Assembly: GCA_913776255.1 (NCBI GenBank)
Contig: CAJYLV010000035.1
Location: 1 to 43,349, forward strand
DNA from: an uncultured Sphingomonas sp.
Lineage (GTDB): Bacteria; Pseudomonadota; Alphaproteobacteria; Sphingomonadales; Sphingomonadaceae
Length of the DNA: 43,349 bases
Direction of reading: 5' to 3'
This document shows positions 1-12,353 of this stretch, in pieces; positions within the stretch are counted from its first letter, which is position 1; every line of letters begins with the position of its first letter. The position numbers were made by a program, and so were the translations under genes. The notes beneath the pieces were generated by a model, which ran no database searches, had not been told where the DNA came from, and saw nothing but the letters and a program-made list of their open reading frames with translations.

Positions 1-2306
<2,306 letters not shown>

Positions 2307-3530
2307 CTAGCCCATCGCGGGGCGGTCGCGCAGCCCCGCGAACAGCAGTCCGGCGATCGCCAGCGCGACGCTCGCCACCGCCAGCCCGGCCGCGTCGCCG
2401 CCGGTGGCGTCGTGAAGCGCGCCGAAGCCGATGATCCCCGCGCCGCTGCCGACCAGTGCGACGACGATGAGCGTACCGTAGATCTCGCCATAGGCGCGCA
2501 GCCCGAACAACCGGGCGGCAAAGAAGGGGAAGAGGTCGTTCTCCGCGCCGTTCATCAACCCGGCGCAGAACACGCCCATCGCCAGCCCCGGCAGCGCGAG
2601 CCCGGGCCATTGCAGCGCCGCGAAGCCGAGCGCGGAGAGTCCGGCGACGGTGGCGGCGATCCGCTGCGGCGCGAAGCGGTCGATCAGCGCGCCGAACGTG
2701 ACCCGCGCTGCGACCTGCGACGCGCCGAAGGCGGTGAGCAGCAGCGCCGCCCCGGTCGGCGTCAGCCCCCGGTCGATCCCGAACGGCACCAGTTGCGTGA
2801 CGAAGCCGATCGTGCCCAGATTGACGAAGAAGCCGGTGAGGCCGAGCCGCCAGAAGCGCGGATCGCGGCGTGCTTCGGCGGCGATGACGCCGGAAACTTC
2901 GGCCGGGTCGCCAGCGGTGGCGTGGCTGACCCGGCCGGCGGCGCGAATCGCGACCAGCGCGATCGGCAGCGCGACCAGCGCCGAATAGACCGCCAGCGCG
3001 ACGAACCCGCCGCGCCAGCCGAAATCCTCGATCACCTCCGCCAGCACGATCGGCAACAGCAGCGTGGTCAGCGGCAACCCGGAGGTCGCGATCCCCAGCG
3101 CCAGCCCGCGATGCGTGACGAAGCGCGCCGCGATCAGCTTGCCATAGGCGAGCGCGCTGGTGCCCGGCACCGTCATCGCCAGCGCCAGCACCAGCAGGTG
3201 ATAATGCCAGAGCTGCCCGCGCATCGTCGCCATGCCGAGATAGGCGGCGGCGAGCGCGACCATGCAGCCGACGATCATCGGCCGGACGCCCAGCCGGTCG
3301 ACCGCGCGCCCGAGCAACGGCACCGCGAGGCTGCCCGCGAAGCCCAGCCCGCTGGCGGCGGCGACCGCGCCGCGGCTCCAGCCGAACTCGCCGGTCATGC
3401 CCGGCACGAACATGCTCGACAGGTTCTGGAACAGCGCCGGGCCGGCGCCGCTGCCGACCACCGCGCCGAGCACGATCGGCCAGCCGTTCCGCCATTCGCT
3501 GCGACTCGGGACAGGCTGGCGGAGCGACAT
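2307..3530 (-). CDS. MFS transporter (first of tandem pair, promoter-distal copy)
   Basis: Major facilitator superfamily permease of 407 residues with about 12 hydrophobic segments, expected in the inner membrane. The loop between segments 2 and 3 has the MFS-type sequence GRAVDRLGVRP, and the C-terminal half has GALIDRFAPQR in the equivalent loop. The C-terminal third carries [20 protein letters not shown], almost identical to the neighbouring MFS gene, so the two are recent or constrained paralogues. The start is the ATG at 3530, 9 bp after the stop of the upstream MFS gene, so the two are probably co-transcribed from recF towards gyrB. The overall look (SSMFVPGMTGEFGWSRGAV) resembles oxalate/formate- or monocarboxylate-type MFS members, but the substrate cannot be read from sequence. 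Confidence 0.9.
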   Translation of the reverse strand: MSLRQPVPSRSEWRNGWPIVLGAVVGSGAGPALFQNLSSMFVPGMTGEFGWSRGAVAAASGLGFAGSLAVPLLGRAVDRLGVRPMIVGCMVALAAAYLGMATMRGQLWHYHLLVLALAMTVPGTSALAYGKLIAARFVTHRGLALGIATSGLPLTTLLLPIVLAEVIEDFGWRGGFVALAVYSALVALPIALVAIRAAGRVSHATAGDPAEVSGVIAAEARRDPRFWRLGLTGFFVNLGTIGFVTQLVPFGIDRGLTPTGAALLLTAFGASQVAARVTFGALIDRFAPQRIAATVAGLSALGFAALQWPGLALPGLAMGVFCAGLMNGAENDLFPFFAARLFGLRAYGEIYGTLIVVALVGSGAGIIGFGALHDATGGDAAGLAVASVALAIAGLLFAGLRDRPAMG

Positions 3531-3539
3531 CGACGCGCG

Positions 3540-4856
3540 CTAGCGGGCGGCGGCGTCGCCGTCATCCCCGGCGCGGTCGGGGAGGATCAGGAAGCACAAA
3601 GCCGCGAGCAGCAGCGCGCCGCAGCCGAGCGTCAGCGCGCCGGCATAGCCGCCGGTGAGATCATGGAGCCGGCCGAAGCCGATGATCCCGACCGCGGTGC
3701 CCGACAAGGCGATCGGCATCGCGGTGCCGTAGATTTCCGCATAGGCGCGCAGCCCGAACAGTCGCGCCGCGAAGAAGGGCAGCAAGTCGTTCTCCGCACC
3801 GTTCATCAGTCCGGCCAAAAAGACGAGCACCAGCAGCAGCGCCAGCCCCGCGGGCGCGAACGCCAGCGCGACGAAGGCGGCGGCGGACAGGATCGCGAAC
3901 GCCGCCGCGACCGGCTGCGGGCGCAGGCGGTCGATCAGCCAGCCGACCAGCAGCCGCCCGGCGATCGCGCTCGATGCGAAGCTGGTGAGCAGCAGCGCCG
4001 CCTGCGCGGGCCGCAGCCCGAGCTCGATCCCGATCGGGACCAGCTGGGTCACGAAGCCGGTGGTCGCGGCGTTGATGAGCCACGCCGAGGCGACCATGAT
4101 CCAGAAGCGCCGGTCGCGCCGCGCCGCCGCCGCGCTGGTGCCGGGCAGGCCGGGGCGGGCGGCGGCGGGCGTGGCAGGCAGCGACACGGCGCGCAGGCTG
4201 AGCAGGATCAGCGGCAGCGCGAGCACCGCCGAACCGCCGGCCAGTGCGACGAACCCCGCGCGCCAGCCGAAGTTGGCGATGGTTGCGCCTAACAGGGGTG
4301 CGGCGACGATCGTCGCCAGCGCCAGCCCCGAGGTGCCGAGCGCCAGCGCCATCCCGCGCCCGCGCACGAAGCGCGCCGCGATCAGCTTGCCATAAGCGAG
4401 GCTGCTCGTCCCCGGCAACGCCAGCACCAGCAACACGACGCCGAGCTGATAGCGCCAGATCGCGCGGCCGCCGTTCATGCCCATCGCCGACAGCCACAGA
4501 TAGGCGGCGCCGAGCAGCAGCATCGAGGCGACGATCACCGGACGCACCCCGAAGCGGTCGGCGGCGCGCCCGATCAGCGGCGCGGCGATCGCGCCGCCAA
4601 GCGCCAGCCCGGCGGCGGTGGCGATGTCGCCGCGCGACCAGCCGAACGCCGCCTCCAGCCCGGGCGTGAACAGGCTGGAGAGGTTCTGGTACAGCCCCGG
4701 CCCGAACCCCGCGCCGAGCATCGCCGCCGCGACGACCGGCCAGCCGCGCCGCCATTCGGTCAGCGTATGCGGGGTGTGATCGGCAGGGACGGCGAGATCG
4801 GGCAGGGGACTGTTTCCCGGCTGAGAGGGCGAGACTGCATCGCTCAACGCGGTCAC
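3540..4856 (-). CDS. MFS transporter (second of tandem pair, GTG start overlapping recF stop)
   Basis: Major facilitator superfamily permease of about 438 residues with roughly 12 hydrophobic segments. The core starts at [20 protein letters not shown] and has the MFS loop [11 protein letters not shown] and [20 protein letters not shown] near the C terminus, as in the next gene. The open frame continues upstream through recF in another frame, but that part is a recF shadow rich in Arg and Ala. The most economical start is a GTG at 4856 that overlaps the recF TGA in a GTGA junction. No ATG lies between there and the conserved region, and a TTG at 4847 is the alternative. Translation is therefore probably coupled to recF. 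The transported substrate is unknown. Confidence 0.88.
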   Translation of the reverse strand: MTALSDAVSPSQPGNSPLPDLAVPADHTPHTLTEWRRGWPVVAAAMLGAGFGPGLYQNLSSLFTPGLEAAFGWSRGDIATAAGLALGGAIAAPLIGRAADRFGVRPVIVASMLLLGAAYLWLSAMGMNGGRAIWRYQLGVVLLVLALPGTSSLAYGKLIAARFVRGRGMALALGTSGLALATIVAAPLLGATIANFGWRAGFVALAGGSAVLALPLILLSLRAVSLPATPAAARPGLPGTSAAAARRDRRFWIMVASAWLINAATTGFVTQLVPIGIELGLRPAQAALLLTSFASSAIAGRLLVGWLIDRLRPQPVAAAFAILSAAAFVALAFAPAGLALLLVLVFLAGLMNGAENDLLPFFAARLFGLRAYAEIYGTAMPIALSGTAVGIIGFGRLHDLTGGYAGALTLGCGALLLAALCFLILPDRAGDDGDAAAR

Positions 4857-5929
4857 GTCGAAAATGTTGTCGGCGTAACGACATCGTGCAGCGCCACCCA
4901 GGTGGCGGCGTCGATACCGTCGAACAGCGCGCGCTCGGTGCCGGTCATCCACACCTGCCCGAGCGGGGCGAGGCGCGCGAACAGCGCGGCGCGGCGCACC
5001 GGGTCGAGATGCGCGGCGACCTCGTCGAGCAGCAGCACCGGCGCGTGTCCGGTCAGCCGCGCGACCAGTTCGGCATGCGCGAGCACGATCCCGAGCAGCA
5101 GCGCCTTCTGCTCGCCGGTCGAGGCGGTGGCGGCGGGGCGCGCCTTGTCGACATGGGTGACGATCAGGTCGGCGCGATGCGGCCCGACCAGGGCGCGCCC
5201 GGCGCCGGCATCGCGCGCGCGGCCCGCCCGCAGCGCCCCGGCCAGCGCGGCCGCGTCGCCGCTCCACCCGTCGAGCGCGATCCGCGCGCGCGCGATCTCC
5301 CCCGCGGGCTGCGCGGCGAGCGCCGCGTCGAGCGCGGCGACGGTGCGGCGGCGCGCGGCGTCGAGCGCGGCGCCATGCTGTGCCATCTGCGCCTCCAGCG
5401 CGGCGAGCCAGTCGGGGTCGGGCAGCGGATCGGCGAGCAGGCGATTGCGGTCGCGCATCGCCGCCTCGTAGCGCGCGCCGTCGCGGGCATGGCCAGGCTC
5501 GATCGCCAGCGTCAACCGGTCGAGGAAACGCCGGCGGCCGCCCGCCGCCTCGGTGAACAGCCGGTCCATGGCCGGGGTGAGCCACAGCACCGCGACACGC
5601 TCGGCAAGCGCGGTGGCGGGGGCGGCGGCGCCGTTGATCCGGACCACCCGCCGTTCGGGCGCGGACGCCAGCGCGCCGGTGGCGAGCGTCACGTCATCCT
5701 CGAGCGTCGCGGCGACGCCGAAGCCGCCCGGCCCGTCGCTGCGCGCCACCTCCGACAGCGCGGCGCGGCGCAGTCCCCTGCCGGGCGCGAGCAGCGACAC
5801 CGCCTCCAGCACGTTGGTCTTGCCCGCACCGTTCGGCCCGTACAGCACCACGAAGCCGGGCGCGGCATCGGGCGAGATCGACAGCGCTTCGTGATTGCGG
5901 ACATCGGTGAGGACGAGGCGGGACAGCAT
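4853..5929 (-). CDS. recF: DNA replication and repair protein RecF
   Basis: SMC-like ATPase of the RecFOR pathway, which helps load RecA at gapped DNA. It is 358 residues, the usual length. The chosen start is the ATG at 5929 ([16 protein letters not shown]); the frame is open further upstream, but that extension looks non-conserved. Walker A is GPNGAGKTN at residues 31-39, the signature is STGEQKALL, and Walker B is [12 protein letters not shown] near the C terminus. It is the first of four same-strand genes ending with gyrB. Many bacteria have dnaN-recF-gyrB; here two transporter genes separate recF from gyrB and no dnaN is seen upstream. I see no good ribosome binding site before the ATG. 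Confidence 0.97.
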   Translation of the reverse strand: MLSRLVLTDVRNHEALSISPDAAPGFVVLYGPNGAGKTNVLEAVSLLAPGRGLRRAALSEVARSDGPGGFGVAATLEDDVTLATGALASAPERRVVRINGAAAPATALAERVAVLWLTPAMDRLFTEAAGGRRRFLDRLTLAIEPGHARDGARYEAAMRDRNRLLADPLPDPDWLAALEAQMAQHGAALDAARRRTVAALDAALAAQPAGEIARARIALDGWSGDAAALAGALRAGRARDAGAGRALVGPHRADLIVTHVDKARPAATASTGEQKALLLGIVLAHAELVARLTGHAPVLLLDEVAAHLDPVRRAALFARLAPLGQVWMTGTERALFDGIDAATWVALHDVVTPTTFST

Positions 5930-6062
5930 GGTGGCGCGATGCTGGTACGGGCAAAGCACGGGGAGGGCGACTGTTTCCTTTTCGGCGCGGCGCGATGCGG
6001 CTGCGACTCCTGTCGTCAGGCTCCTTTCGACCGAGTCCTGCACGCTGACGGACGGAGGGCGG

Positions 6063-6530
6063 CTATTTCGACGGAGACGCTGGCGCCGGCTGCCACAATT
6101 CTATCTTGGTTCCGTCAGGATCGACGATCCAGGCGAACTTGCCGCTCGGATCACTCTCGTCGACCTTGAGCGGTGTCACGCCCTTCCTCTTCAGGCCAGC
6201 GAGGAACGCCGTCAGGTCGTCCACCGCAAAATTCACCATGAAGTCGCGTTGGGAAGGCTTCATGTAATCGGAGCCGGTCCTGAAGACGTTGAGGGTGAGC
6301 ACGGGTGGATGATCCGGCGCGTCATAGGGCATGACCGCGCCGCCCCACGGCTCGACGGCGATACCGAGAACATCGTGGTACCACGCCATCAGCGCTTTCG
6401 GATCCTTGCTTTGCAGGAAGATGCCGCCGACGCCGGTGATCCTCCCGCGCGGTTCTGCTGCCGTGGTCATGGCCGGCATCGCTCCAAGAAGGGCGAGGAG
6501 CGGTAGCGATTTGAGGATTGCGGCCGCCAC
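6063..6530 (-). CDS. VOC-family (glyoxalase/bleomycin-resistance fold) protein with signal peptide
   Basis: A 155-residue protein. The N terminus ([20 protein letters not shown]) looks like a Sec signal peptide cleaved after about residue 24, so the mature protein is probably periplasmic. The rest is a single VOC module of paired beta-alpha-beta-beta-beta units. It begins [20 protein letters not shown], includes WYHDVLGI, and ends with [14 protein letters not shown], the typical last strand with a metal-ligand Glu position. Export is less common for this fold. It is 133 bp upstream of recF on the same strand. The specific reaction (lyase, dioxygenase or binding protein) cannot be assigned. 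Confidence 0.85.
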   Translation of the reverse strand: MAAAILKSLPLLALLGAMPAMTTAAEPRGRITGVGGIFLQSKDPKALMAWYHDVLGIAVEPWGGAVMPYDAPDHPPVLTLNVFRTGSDYMKPSQRDFMVNFAVDDLTAFLAGLKRKGVTPLKVDESDPSGKFAWIVDPDGTKIELWQPAPASPSK

Positions 6531-6656
6531 GTGACACTCCCCTAGTTCGAGGACGGAACGATAGGCGTCGAGCGAGCCTTGAGCAATTGACCCACCCGGG
6601 CCGCTTCCGGTGAGCGTGGCCTTGCGGAATCGCCTGCCACCCGCGACAGCGCGCCC

Positions 6657-7523
6657 ATGACGACATCAGCGACCCGCTCCGGCCTGTTGTTCGGCATCGG
6701 CGCCTATGTCTCCTGGGGCCTGCTGCCGCTCTATCTGCACCTGCTGACCGGCGTGCCGGCGTTGCAGGTGCTGGCGCATCGCGTGGTCTGGTCGCTGCTG
6801 CTGCTCGCGGCGATCGTGCTGGCGATGCGACGCGGCCGGGCGATCGTGGCGGCGGCGCGCGGGCGGACGCTGTTGCTGCTGTGCGCATCGGCGGCGCTGA
6901 TCGCGGTCAACTGGCTGGTCTATATCTTCGCGGTGCAGAGCGGGCACGTGCTGGAGGCGAGCCTCGGCTATTTCATCAACCCGTTGCTCAACGTCGCGCT
7001 GGGGCTGATCGTGCTCGGCGAGCGGATCGGCGCGGTCCAGAAGGCGGCGGTCGCGGTGGCCGCGCTCGGCGTCGCGGTGCTGGCGGTCGCAGGCGGCGGG
7101 GCGTTGTGGATCTCGCTGACGCTCGCGTTCAGCTTCGGCGTCTACGGGCTGATCCGCAAGGTGGCGGCGATCGATGCGCTGGGCGGGCTGACCGTCGAGA
7201 CGGCGTTGCTGGTCGGGCCGGCGCTGGCGGTGCTGTGGCTCAGCCCCGAGCCGGTGTTCGGGCGCGGCACCACCGACCTGCTGCTGGTGCTGGCCGGGGC
7301 GGTGACCGCCGCGCCGCTGCTGATGTTCGCCGCCGCCGCGCGCCGGCTGCGCTATTCGACGCTGGGGCTGCTGCAATATCTCGCGCCGACGTTGCAATTC
7401 CTGCTGGCGGTGCTGGTGTTCCACGAGCCGCTGCGCGGGGTGCATATCGTCACCTTCGCGCTGATCTGGAGCGGGTGCGCGCTCTATGCTGTCGGCAGCC
7501 GCCCGCGGCGCGCTACTCCCTAG
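6657..7523 (+). CDS. rarD: EamA/DMT-family transporter, RarD type
   Basis: Inner-membrane protein of 288 residues with about 10 hydrophobic segments in two related EamA halves. The N terminus (GLLFGIGAYVSWGLLPLYLH) and the sequence HRVVWSLLLL are characteristic of RarD proteins. FINPLLNVALGLIVLGERI and LQYLAPTLQFLLAVLVFHE mark the ends of the two halves. RarD was named from chloramphenicol-resistance work, but its natural substrate is not firmly known. The start is the ATG at 6657. Its 3' end overlaps the convergent symporter gene by 11 bp, so no separate terminator fits between them. Confidence 0.92.
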   Translation: MTTSATRSGLLFGIGAYVSWGLLPLYLHLLTGVPALQVLAHRVVWSLLLLAAIVLAMRRGRAIVAAARGRTLLLLCASAALIAVNWLVYIFAVQSGHVLEASLGYFINPLLNVALGLIVLGERIGAVQKAAVAVAALGVAVLAVAGGGALWISLTLAFSFGVYGLIRKVAAIDALGGLTVETALLVGPALAVLWLSPEPVFGRGTTDLLLVLAGAVTAAPLLMFAAAARRLRYSTLGLLQYLAPTLQFLLAVLVFHEPLRGVHIVTFALIWSGCALYAVGSRPRRATP

Positions 7524-8742
7524 GTTCGCGCCGGCCGAGCCACGCGGTGGTGGCGAGGTCCATCGTCACGTTGCCGACGGTGCGGATGATGTCGGGGATC
7601 GTCTCGACCGCGACCAACAGTCCGAGCGGCGCGACCGGGGCGCCGATCGTGCCCGCGATCGGCGCGATCGCGCTGACATAGCTGACAGTACCGGGCAGGC
7701 TGACCGAGCCGAGCGAGGTGAGCGTCGCCACCACCACGCCGACCGCGAGCGTCGCGGGCGTCAGCGCCACGCCGAACCACGTCGCGACATAGATCGCGAC
7801 CGCGAGGTTCATCGCCGGGCCGGTCGCGCGGAAGATCGCCACCGCCAGCGGCAGCGTCACCCCGGCGGTACGCACCGGCACGCCGAGCGCCCGCGCGCCC
7901 TCCAGCATCGCCGGCACCGAGGCGAGCGAGGACTGGGTGCTGATCGCCACCGCCTGCGACGGCAGCGCGGCGCGCGCGAAGTCGGCAAGATTGAGCCGCG
8001 CGCCGGCCCAGGCGACCGGATAGGCGAGCAGCGTCACGATTACCCCGACGCTGGCGACGACGAGGATGTAATGCGCCAGCGCGCCGAACGCGCCAGAGCC
8101 GGCGCGCGCGCCGACCACTAAGGCCAGCGCGAACACGCCGAGCGGCGCGATCCACAGCACCCAGTCGATCACCACCAGCATCGTATCGCGCAGCGCGGTG
8201 AAGAAGCGGACCAGCAAGGCGCGCCCGTCGGCGTCGATCCGCGCGATCGCGAAGGCGAAGACGAGCGTGAAGATGATGAGCGACAGGAAGGCGTCGCTGG
8301 CGGCCGCGCTGACGATATTGGTGGGGACGATCCCGGCGAAGAACTCGCCGAGCGGCGGGACCGCCGGCACCTTGCCCGCGCCGACCAGCGCTGCGCGCAG
8401 CGCCTGCGCCGAGGCGGCGGGGAGCGGCGCGGCGGCGAGGATCAGCGGCGTGGCGATGGCGGCGATCGTCGCCGACAGGAACAGGAAGGTGACGTAGAGC
8501 GCGATCGCCCGCCCGGCGAGCCGACCGGCGCGCGCGGCCTCGGCGGTCGCCGCGACCCCGGTGACGAGCAGCGAGACGACCAGCGGGACGATCGTCATCT
8601 GCAATCCGTGCAGCCATGCCGCACCGACCGGCTCCGCGACCGCGATCGTGCCGGGAACGGCGTCGCGTGCGAAATGCGCAAGCGCGACGCCGCCTGCCAG
8701 CCCGATCAGCAGCGACAGCAGGATGCGGGTTGCTTGCGACAT
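7513..8742 (-). CDS. Dicarboxylate/amino acid:cation symporter (DAACS family)
   Basis: Secondary transporter of 409 residues related to GltP, DctA and the archaeal Glt family. It would import acidic amino acids or C4-dicarboxylates with Na+ or H+. Visible family marks are the Ser-rich re-entrant loop [14 protein letters not shown], the segment [17 protein letters not shown] (family NMDGT-like position) and the second re-entrant region [14 protein letters not shown]. The NMDGT motif is altered here to NLAVA, so the substrate may differ from aspartate or glutamate. It is convergent with rarD (11 bp overlap) and divergent from glmM across a 68 bp gap. Confidence 0.9.
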   Translation of the reverse strand: MSQATRILLSLLIGLAGGVALAHFARDAVPGTIAVAEPVGAAWLHGLQMTIVPLVVSLLVTGVAATAEAARAGRLAGRAIALYVTFLFLSATIAAIATPLILAAAPLPAASAQALRAALVGAGKVPAVPPLGEFFAGIVPTNIVSAAASDAFLSLIIFTLVFAFAIARIDADGRALLVRFFTALRDTMLVVIDWVLWIAPLGVFALALVVGARAGSGAFGALAHYILVVASVGVIVTLLAYPVAWAGARLNLADFARAALPSQAVAISTQSSLASVPAMLEGARALGVPVRTAGVTLPLAVAIFRATGPAMNLAVAIYVATWFGVALTPATLAVGVVVATLTSLGSVSLPGTVSYVSAIAPIAGTIGAPVAPLGLLVAVETIPDIIRTVGNVTMDLATTAWLGRREPRE

Positions 8743-8810
8743 GCGGTCTCTTCGCCTTTTGCTCGTCCGCGATTATGGGACCTTTCTGGGCCAAGCGAAC
8801 GGAAGACACG

Positions 8811-10148
8811 ATGGCAAGGAAATATTTCGGCACCGACGGCATTCGCGGCCTGACCAACGCGGGCGCGATGACCGCGGAAATGGCGATGAAGGTCGGCATG
8901 GCGGCCGGGCGGCACTTCCTGCGCGGGCAGCATCGCCACCGGGTGGTGATCGGCAAGGACACGCGGCTGTCGGGCTATATGCTGGAGAGCGCATTACAGG
9001 CCGGCTTCACCAGCGTGGGCATGGACGTGACGCTGGTCGGGCCGATGCCGACCCCGGCGGTGGCGATGCTGACGAAGTCGATGCGCGCCGATATGGGCGT
9101 CATGATCTCTGCCAGCCACAATCCGTTTTTCGACAATGGTATCAAACTGTTCGGGCCGGATGGTTACAAGTTGTCGGATGAGGACGAACTGGCGATCGAG
9201 GCCGCGATCGACGGCGAGGTCGCGTTGGCCCCGGCGGGCGAGATCGGGCGCGCCAAGCGCATCGACGACGCGCGCGGGCGCTATATCCACTTCGCCAAAT
9301 CGACCTTTCCCGCCGACCTGCGGCTCGACGGGATGAAGGTGGTGGTCGATTGCGCGAACGGTGCCGCCTATCAGGTCGCGCCCGAGGCGCTGTGGGAACT
9401 GGGGGCGGATCTGGTGCAGATCGGGGTCAATCCCAACGGGCTCAACATCAACGACAAGATCGGCTCGACCCATCCCGAGGCGCTGTCGGCGGCGGTGATC
9501 GAACATCATGCCGACATCGGCATCGCGCTGGACGGCGACGCCGACCGGCTGATCGTGGTCGACGAAAAGGGCCGGGTGATCGACGGCGACCAGCTGATGG
9601 CGACGATCGCCGCCGGCTGGGCGCGTGCCGGGCGGCTGGCGGGCGGCGGACTGGTCGCGACGGTGATGTCGAACCTCGGGCTGGAGCGGCATCTGAAGGC
9701 GCAGGGGCTGGGGCTGATCCGCACCGCGGTCGGAGACCGGCACGTGCTGGAGGCAATGCGCCGCCGGGGGTACAATGTCGGCGGCGAGCAGTCCGGGCAC
9801 ATCATCCTCAGCGACTATGCGACGACCGGCGACGGGCTGGTCGCGGCGTTGCAGGTGCTGGCGGAAATTTGCCGCGCGGGCGCGCCGGCGAGCGAGGTGC
9901 TGCACCGGTTCGAGCCGCTGCCGCAATTGCTGAAGAACGTGCGCTTCGCGGGCGGCAAGCCGCTGGAAACCGAAGCGGTGAAGGCGGTGATCGCGGATGC
10001 CGAGGCGGAGCTGGCCGGACGCGGGCGACTGGTGATCCGCCCGTCGGGGACCGAGCCGGTGATCCGCGTGATGGCCGAGGGCGACGATCCGGCGCAGGTC
10101 GAGCAGGTGGTCGACCGCATCTGCGACGCGGTGCGCGCGGCGGTTTGA
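8811..10148 (+). CDS. glmM: Phosphoglucosamine mutase GlmM
   Basis: Interconverts glucosamine-6-phosphate and glucosamine-1-phosphate on the way to UDP-GlcNAc for peptidoglycan and lipopolysaccharide. It is 445 residues, the usual length. The start at 8811 ([13 protein letters not shown]) is chosen because the conserved FGTDGIRG block follows at once, although the frame is open 195 nt further upstream. The phosphoserine loop is [13 protein letters not shown] with the active Ser at 102, the same number as in E. coli. The Mg-binding loop is DGDADR, the sugar-binding loop is GEQSGHII and the phosphate-binding loop is [12 protein letters not shown]. All motifs are intact. It is followed by a palindromic element and the convergent gpmA. 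Confidence 0.98.
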   Translation: MARKYFGTDGIRGLTNAGAMTAEMAMKVGMAAGRHFLRGQHRHRVVIGKDTRLSGYMLESALQAGFTSVGMDVTLVGPMPTPAVAMLTKSMRADMGVMISASHNPFFDNGIKLFGPDGYKLSDEDELAIEAAIDGEVALAPAGEIGRAKRIDDARGRYIHFAKSTFPADLRLDGMKVVVDCANGAAYQVAPEALWELGADLVQIGVNPNGLNINDKIGSTHPEALSAAVIEHHADIGIALDGDADRLIVVDEKGRVIDGDQLMATIAAGWARAGRLAGGGLVATVMSNLGLERHLKAQGLGLIRTAVGDRHVLEAMRRRGYNVGGEQSGHIILSDYATTGDGLVAALQVLAEICRAGAPASEVLHRFEPLPQLLKNVRFAGGKPLETEAVKAVIADAEAELAGRGRLVIRPSGTEPVIRVMAEGDDPAQVEQVVDRICDAVRAAV

Positions 10149-10171
10149 GGGGGGAGGAGCGTCAAACTCCC

Positions 10172-10276
10172 TGTTCCCCGGCGAAGGCCGGGGTCCAGTC
10201 GGGAAGGCTGAAGTAACGGCGGTCTGCGCTCCGTTACCAGCGTCCCCAACTGGGCCCCGGCTTTCGCCGGGGCACC
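10172..10276. repeat. Palindromic element, family 2 (copy 1)
   Basis: Inverted repeat between the ends of glmM and gpmA. The left unit has CCCCGGCGAAGGCCGGGG followed by TCCAGTCGGG. The right unit is its reverse complement with small changes (CCCAACTGGG then CCCCGGCTTTCGCCGGGG). Each unit contains its own GC-rich hairpin, and the pair can form a larger cruciform with about 45 nt of unrelated sequence between. A second copy lies at 41441-41544. Confidence 0.85.
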
Positions 10277-10282
10277 GAAAGG

Positions 10283-10969
10283 TCAGCGCTCGTTCAGATA
10301 GTAACGGTCGGTCGCGTTAAGCGCGGCGTCGAGTTCGTAGACGATCGGCTGACCGGTCGGAATCTCCAGCCCGGTGATCTCGTCGTCCGAAATCCCCGAC
10401 AGATGCTTGACCAAGGCGCGCAGCGAATTGCCGTGCGCCGAAATCAGCACGCGCTGCCCGTCCTTGAGCGCCGGGGCGATGCGTCCTTCCCAATAGGGCA
10501 GCACGCGCGCGATCGTATCCTTGAGGCTCTCGGTCGCGGGGACGTCGATCCCGGCGTAGCGGCGGTCGGCCGACAGGTCGAATTCGCTGCCCGGCTCGAT
10601 CGGCGGCGGCGGAACGTCGAAGCTGCGGCGCCAGATATGCACCTGCTCGTCGCCGTGCTTCGCCGCGGTCTCGGCCTTGTCGAGCCCGGTAAGCCCGCCG
10701 TAATGCCGTTCGTTGAGCCGCCAGTCCTTTTCGACCGGCAGCCACAGCCGCCCCATCGCCTCGAGCGCGAGGTTGAGCGTCTTGATCGCGCGGGTCTGGA
10801 GTGAGGTGAAGGTCTGGTCGAAGTCCAGCCCCTTGGCCGCCATCAACTCGCCCGCCGCGCGCGCCTCAGCCGCACCCTTCTCGGTGACGTCGACGTCCCA
10901 CCAGCCGGTGAAGCGGTTTTCGAGGTTCCAGGCGGACTGGCCGTGGCGGATGAGGACGAGCGTCGGCAA
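10283..10969 (-). CDS. gpmA: 2,3-bisphosphoglycerate-dependent phosphoglycerate mutase
   Basis: Glycolytic and gluconeogenic enzyme that interconverts 3- and 2-phosphoglycerate through a phosphohistidine. It is 228 residues with [20 protein letters not shown] (His of the RHG motif at about 9), [16 protein letters not shown] in the substrate region, and [17 protein letters not shown] with the second catalytic His. The start appears to be TTG at 10969. The reverse strand reads GGGAG, then an 8 nt spacer, then TTG, and no in-frame ATG or GTG lies nearby upstream. It is 13 bp downstream of the GNAT gene on the same strand, so the two are probably co-transcribed. Confidence 0.97.
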   Translation of the reverse strand: MPTLVLIRHGQSAWNLENRFTGWWDVDVTEKGAAEARAAGELMAAKGLDFDQTFTSLQTRAIKTLNLALEAMGRLWLPVEKDWRLNERHYGGLTGLDKAETAAKHGDEQVHIWRRSFDVPPPPIEPGSEFDLSADRRYAGIDVPATESLKDTIARVLPYWEGRIAPALKDGQRVLISAHGNSLRALVKHLSGISDDEITGLEIPTGQPIVYELDAALNATDRYYLNER

Positions 10970-10982
10970 TCGGGTTCTCCCG

Positions 10983-11438
10983 TTAGAGGATCAGGGTCAG
11001 GAACTGGTTGTGCGGGCTGGATTCGTAATCGGCGAAGGCGTCGCAGGCGACGAAGCCGGCGCGGCGGTAGAGCGCGAGCGCCGGAGCATAAGCGTCGGTC
11101 GTCCCGGTTTCGAGATACAGTCGGCGATAGCCCCGCGCGCGTGCAGTCGCGATGATCGCCTCCAGCATGGCGCGACCGACGCCACGTCCGCGCCACGACT
11201 CGGCGGCGCGCATCGATTTGACCTCGCCGCTGTGCGCATCCACCTGGCGCAGCGCACCCATGCCGATCGGGGTCTGATCGTCCCACGCGGTCCAGAAGGT
11301 GACGTCCGGCGCCGCCAGCCCGGACGCATCCAGCGCGAAGGAAAAACCGGGCGGCGTGTTGCCGCGCTGTTCGGCGAGATGCGCGGCCAGCAAGGGCGCG
11401 ATGGCGGGGTTGGCCGGATCGTCCTTCCTGATCTGCAT
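10983..11438 (-). CDS. GNAT-family N-acetyltransferase
   Basis: About 151 residues if started at the ATG at 11438, which has GGGAGG a few bases upstream. A second ATG directly before it (11441) and a longer frame to 11498 exist but are less well placed. The acetyl-CoA binding motif A is [13 protein letters not shown], preceded by the strand GEVKSMRA and followed by [20 protein letters not shown] and AGF, typical of small GNAT enzymes acting on amines. The substrate is unknown. It lies upstream of gpmA on the same strand and is divergent from the dienelactone-hydrolase-like gene at 11513. Confidence 0.88.
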   Translation of the reverse strand: MQIRKDDPANPAIAPLLAAHLAEQRGNTPPGFSFALDASGLAAPDVTFWTAWDDQTPIGMGALRQVDAHSGEVKSMRAAESWRGRGVGRAMLEAIIATARARGYRRLYLETGTTDAYAPALALYRRAGFVACDAFADYESSPHNQFLTLIL

Positions 11439-11512
11439 CATGCCTCCCGCTGCTTGTCCCGCGAATGGCCCCGATCTAGCGAAAGGTGCGACCGACACAA
11501 CAGGAGAGCGCC

Positions 11513-12268
11513 ATGACGATCCGCCGCCGCACCATCGTCCACGACGGGCCGGGCGGTCCGTTCGAGGGCGTGTTCGCGTGGGACGACGCCACCGCCGCCG
11601 CGCGGCCGGGCGTGCTGGTGATCCCGAACGTGCTCGGGCAGAAAGAGAGCGACAATCTTAAGGCCGAGGCGCTGGCGGGGCTCGGCTATGCCGCCTTCGC
11701 CTGCGATCTGTTCGGGCAGGGCAAGCGCACGCAGCGCGGCGAGGGCGCGAGCCGCTATATGGACGAATTGAACGCCGACCGTGCGTTGCTGCGCGAGCGG
11801 CTGCGCGCGTCGCTGGGCGCGCTGACCGCGCAGGACGAGGTCGATGCGGCGACGGTCGCGGCGATCGGCTTCTGCTTCGGCGGCAAATGCGTGCTCGACA
11901 TGGCGCGCGCCGGGTTCCCGATCCGCGGCGGGGTCAGCTTCCACGGGGTGTACGACCGGCCCGACTGGGACAGCGTCGATCCGATCACGGTGCCGCTGCT
12001 GATCTGCCACGGGTGGGACGATCCGCTCGGGCCACCCGACGCGGTGGTCGCGCTGGGCGAGGAACTCACCGCGGCGCGGGCGGACTGGCAGCTCCACGCT
12101 TATGGCGGGGCGGGGCACGCCTTTACCGACCAAGCGATGCCGGCGGGGCACCCCGGGTTCGGCTATGATGCGCGCGCCGACCGGCGCAGTTGGCGCGCGA
12201 TGAGTCAATTTTTACAAGAGGCCTTTGAAAACAACGAGATCGTTGCCGAAGTCCCCACCGCCTTGTAG
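11513..12268 (+). CDS. Dienelactone hydrolase family protein
   Basis: Cytoplasmic alpha/beta hydrolase of 251 residues. The start at 11513 is supported by AGGAGAG about 6 nt upstream. The nucleophile elbow is GFCFGGKC with Cys at 121 as the nucleophile, as in dienelactone hydrolases. The acid is probably in CHGWDDPLG and the catalytic His in GAGHAFT. The N-terminal strand PGVLVIPNVLGQ and the sequence FACDLFGQGK also fit the family. True dienelactone hydrolases act on chlorocatechol-derived lactones, but no catabolic genes surround this one, so the substrate remains open. Confidence 0.9.
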   Translation: MTIRRRTIVHDGPGGPFEGVFAWDDATAAARPGVLVIPNVLGQKESDNLKAEALAGLGYAAFACDLFGQGKRTQRGEGASRYMDELNADRALLRERLRASLGALTAQDEVDAATVAAIGFCFGGKCVLDMARAGFPIRGGVSFHGVYDRPDWDSVDPITVPLLICHGWDDPLGPPDAVVALGEELTAARADWQLHAYGGAGHAFTDQAMPAGHPGFGYDARADRRSWRAMSQFLQEAFENNEIVAEVPTAL

Positions 12269-12353
12269 CGACGTTTCGCCAGTCGGAGGGCGCAGCAAAA
12301 GCGGCGCCCGCGACTGTAAAAAACAAGCAAGGCTCGGGGACACGTCGCGGGTT

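Noticed and set aside
2412..4292. Long open frame on the plus strand (626 codons) opposite the MFS genes
   Set aside because: Its translation is dominated by Arg, Gln, Glu and Asp with no fold-like pattern; it is a GC-rich antisense shadow of the two MFS genes.
4857..5585. Apparent N-terminal extension of the second MFS protein through recF
   Set aside because: The extension is an Arg/Ala-rich shadow of recF; the MFS part begins at the GTG overlapping the recF stop.
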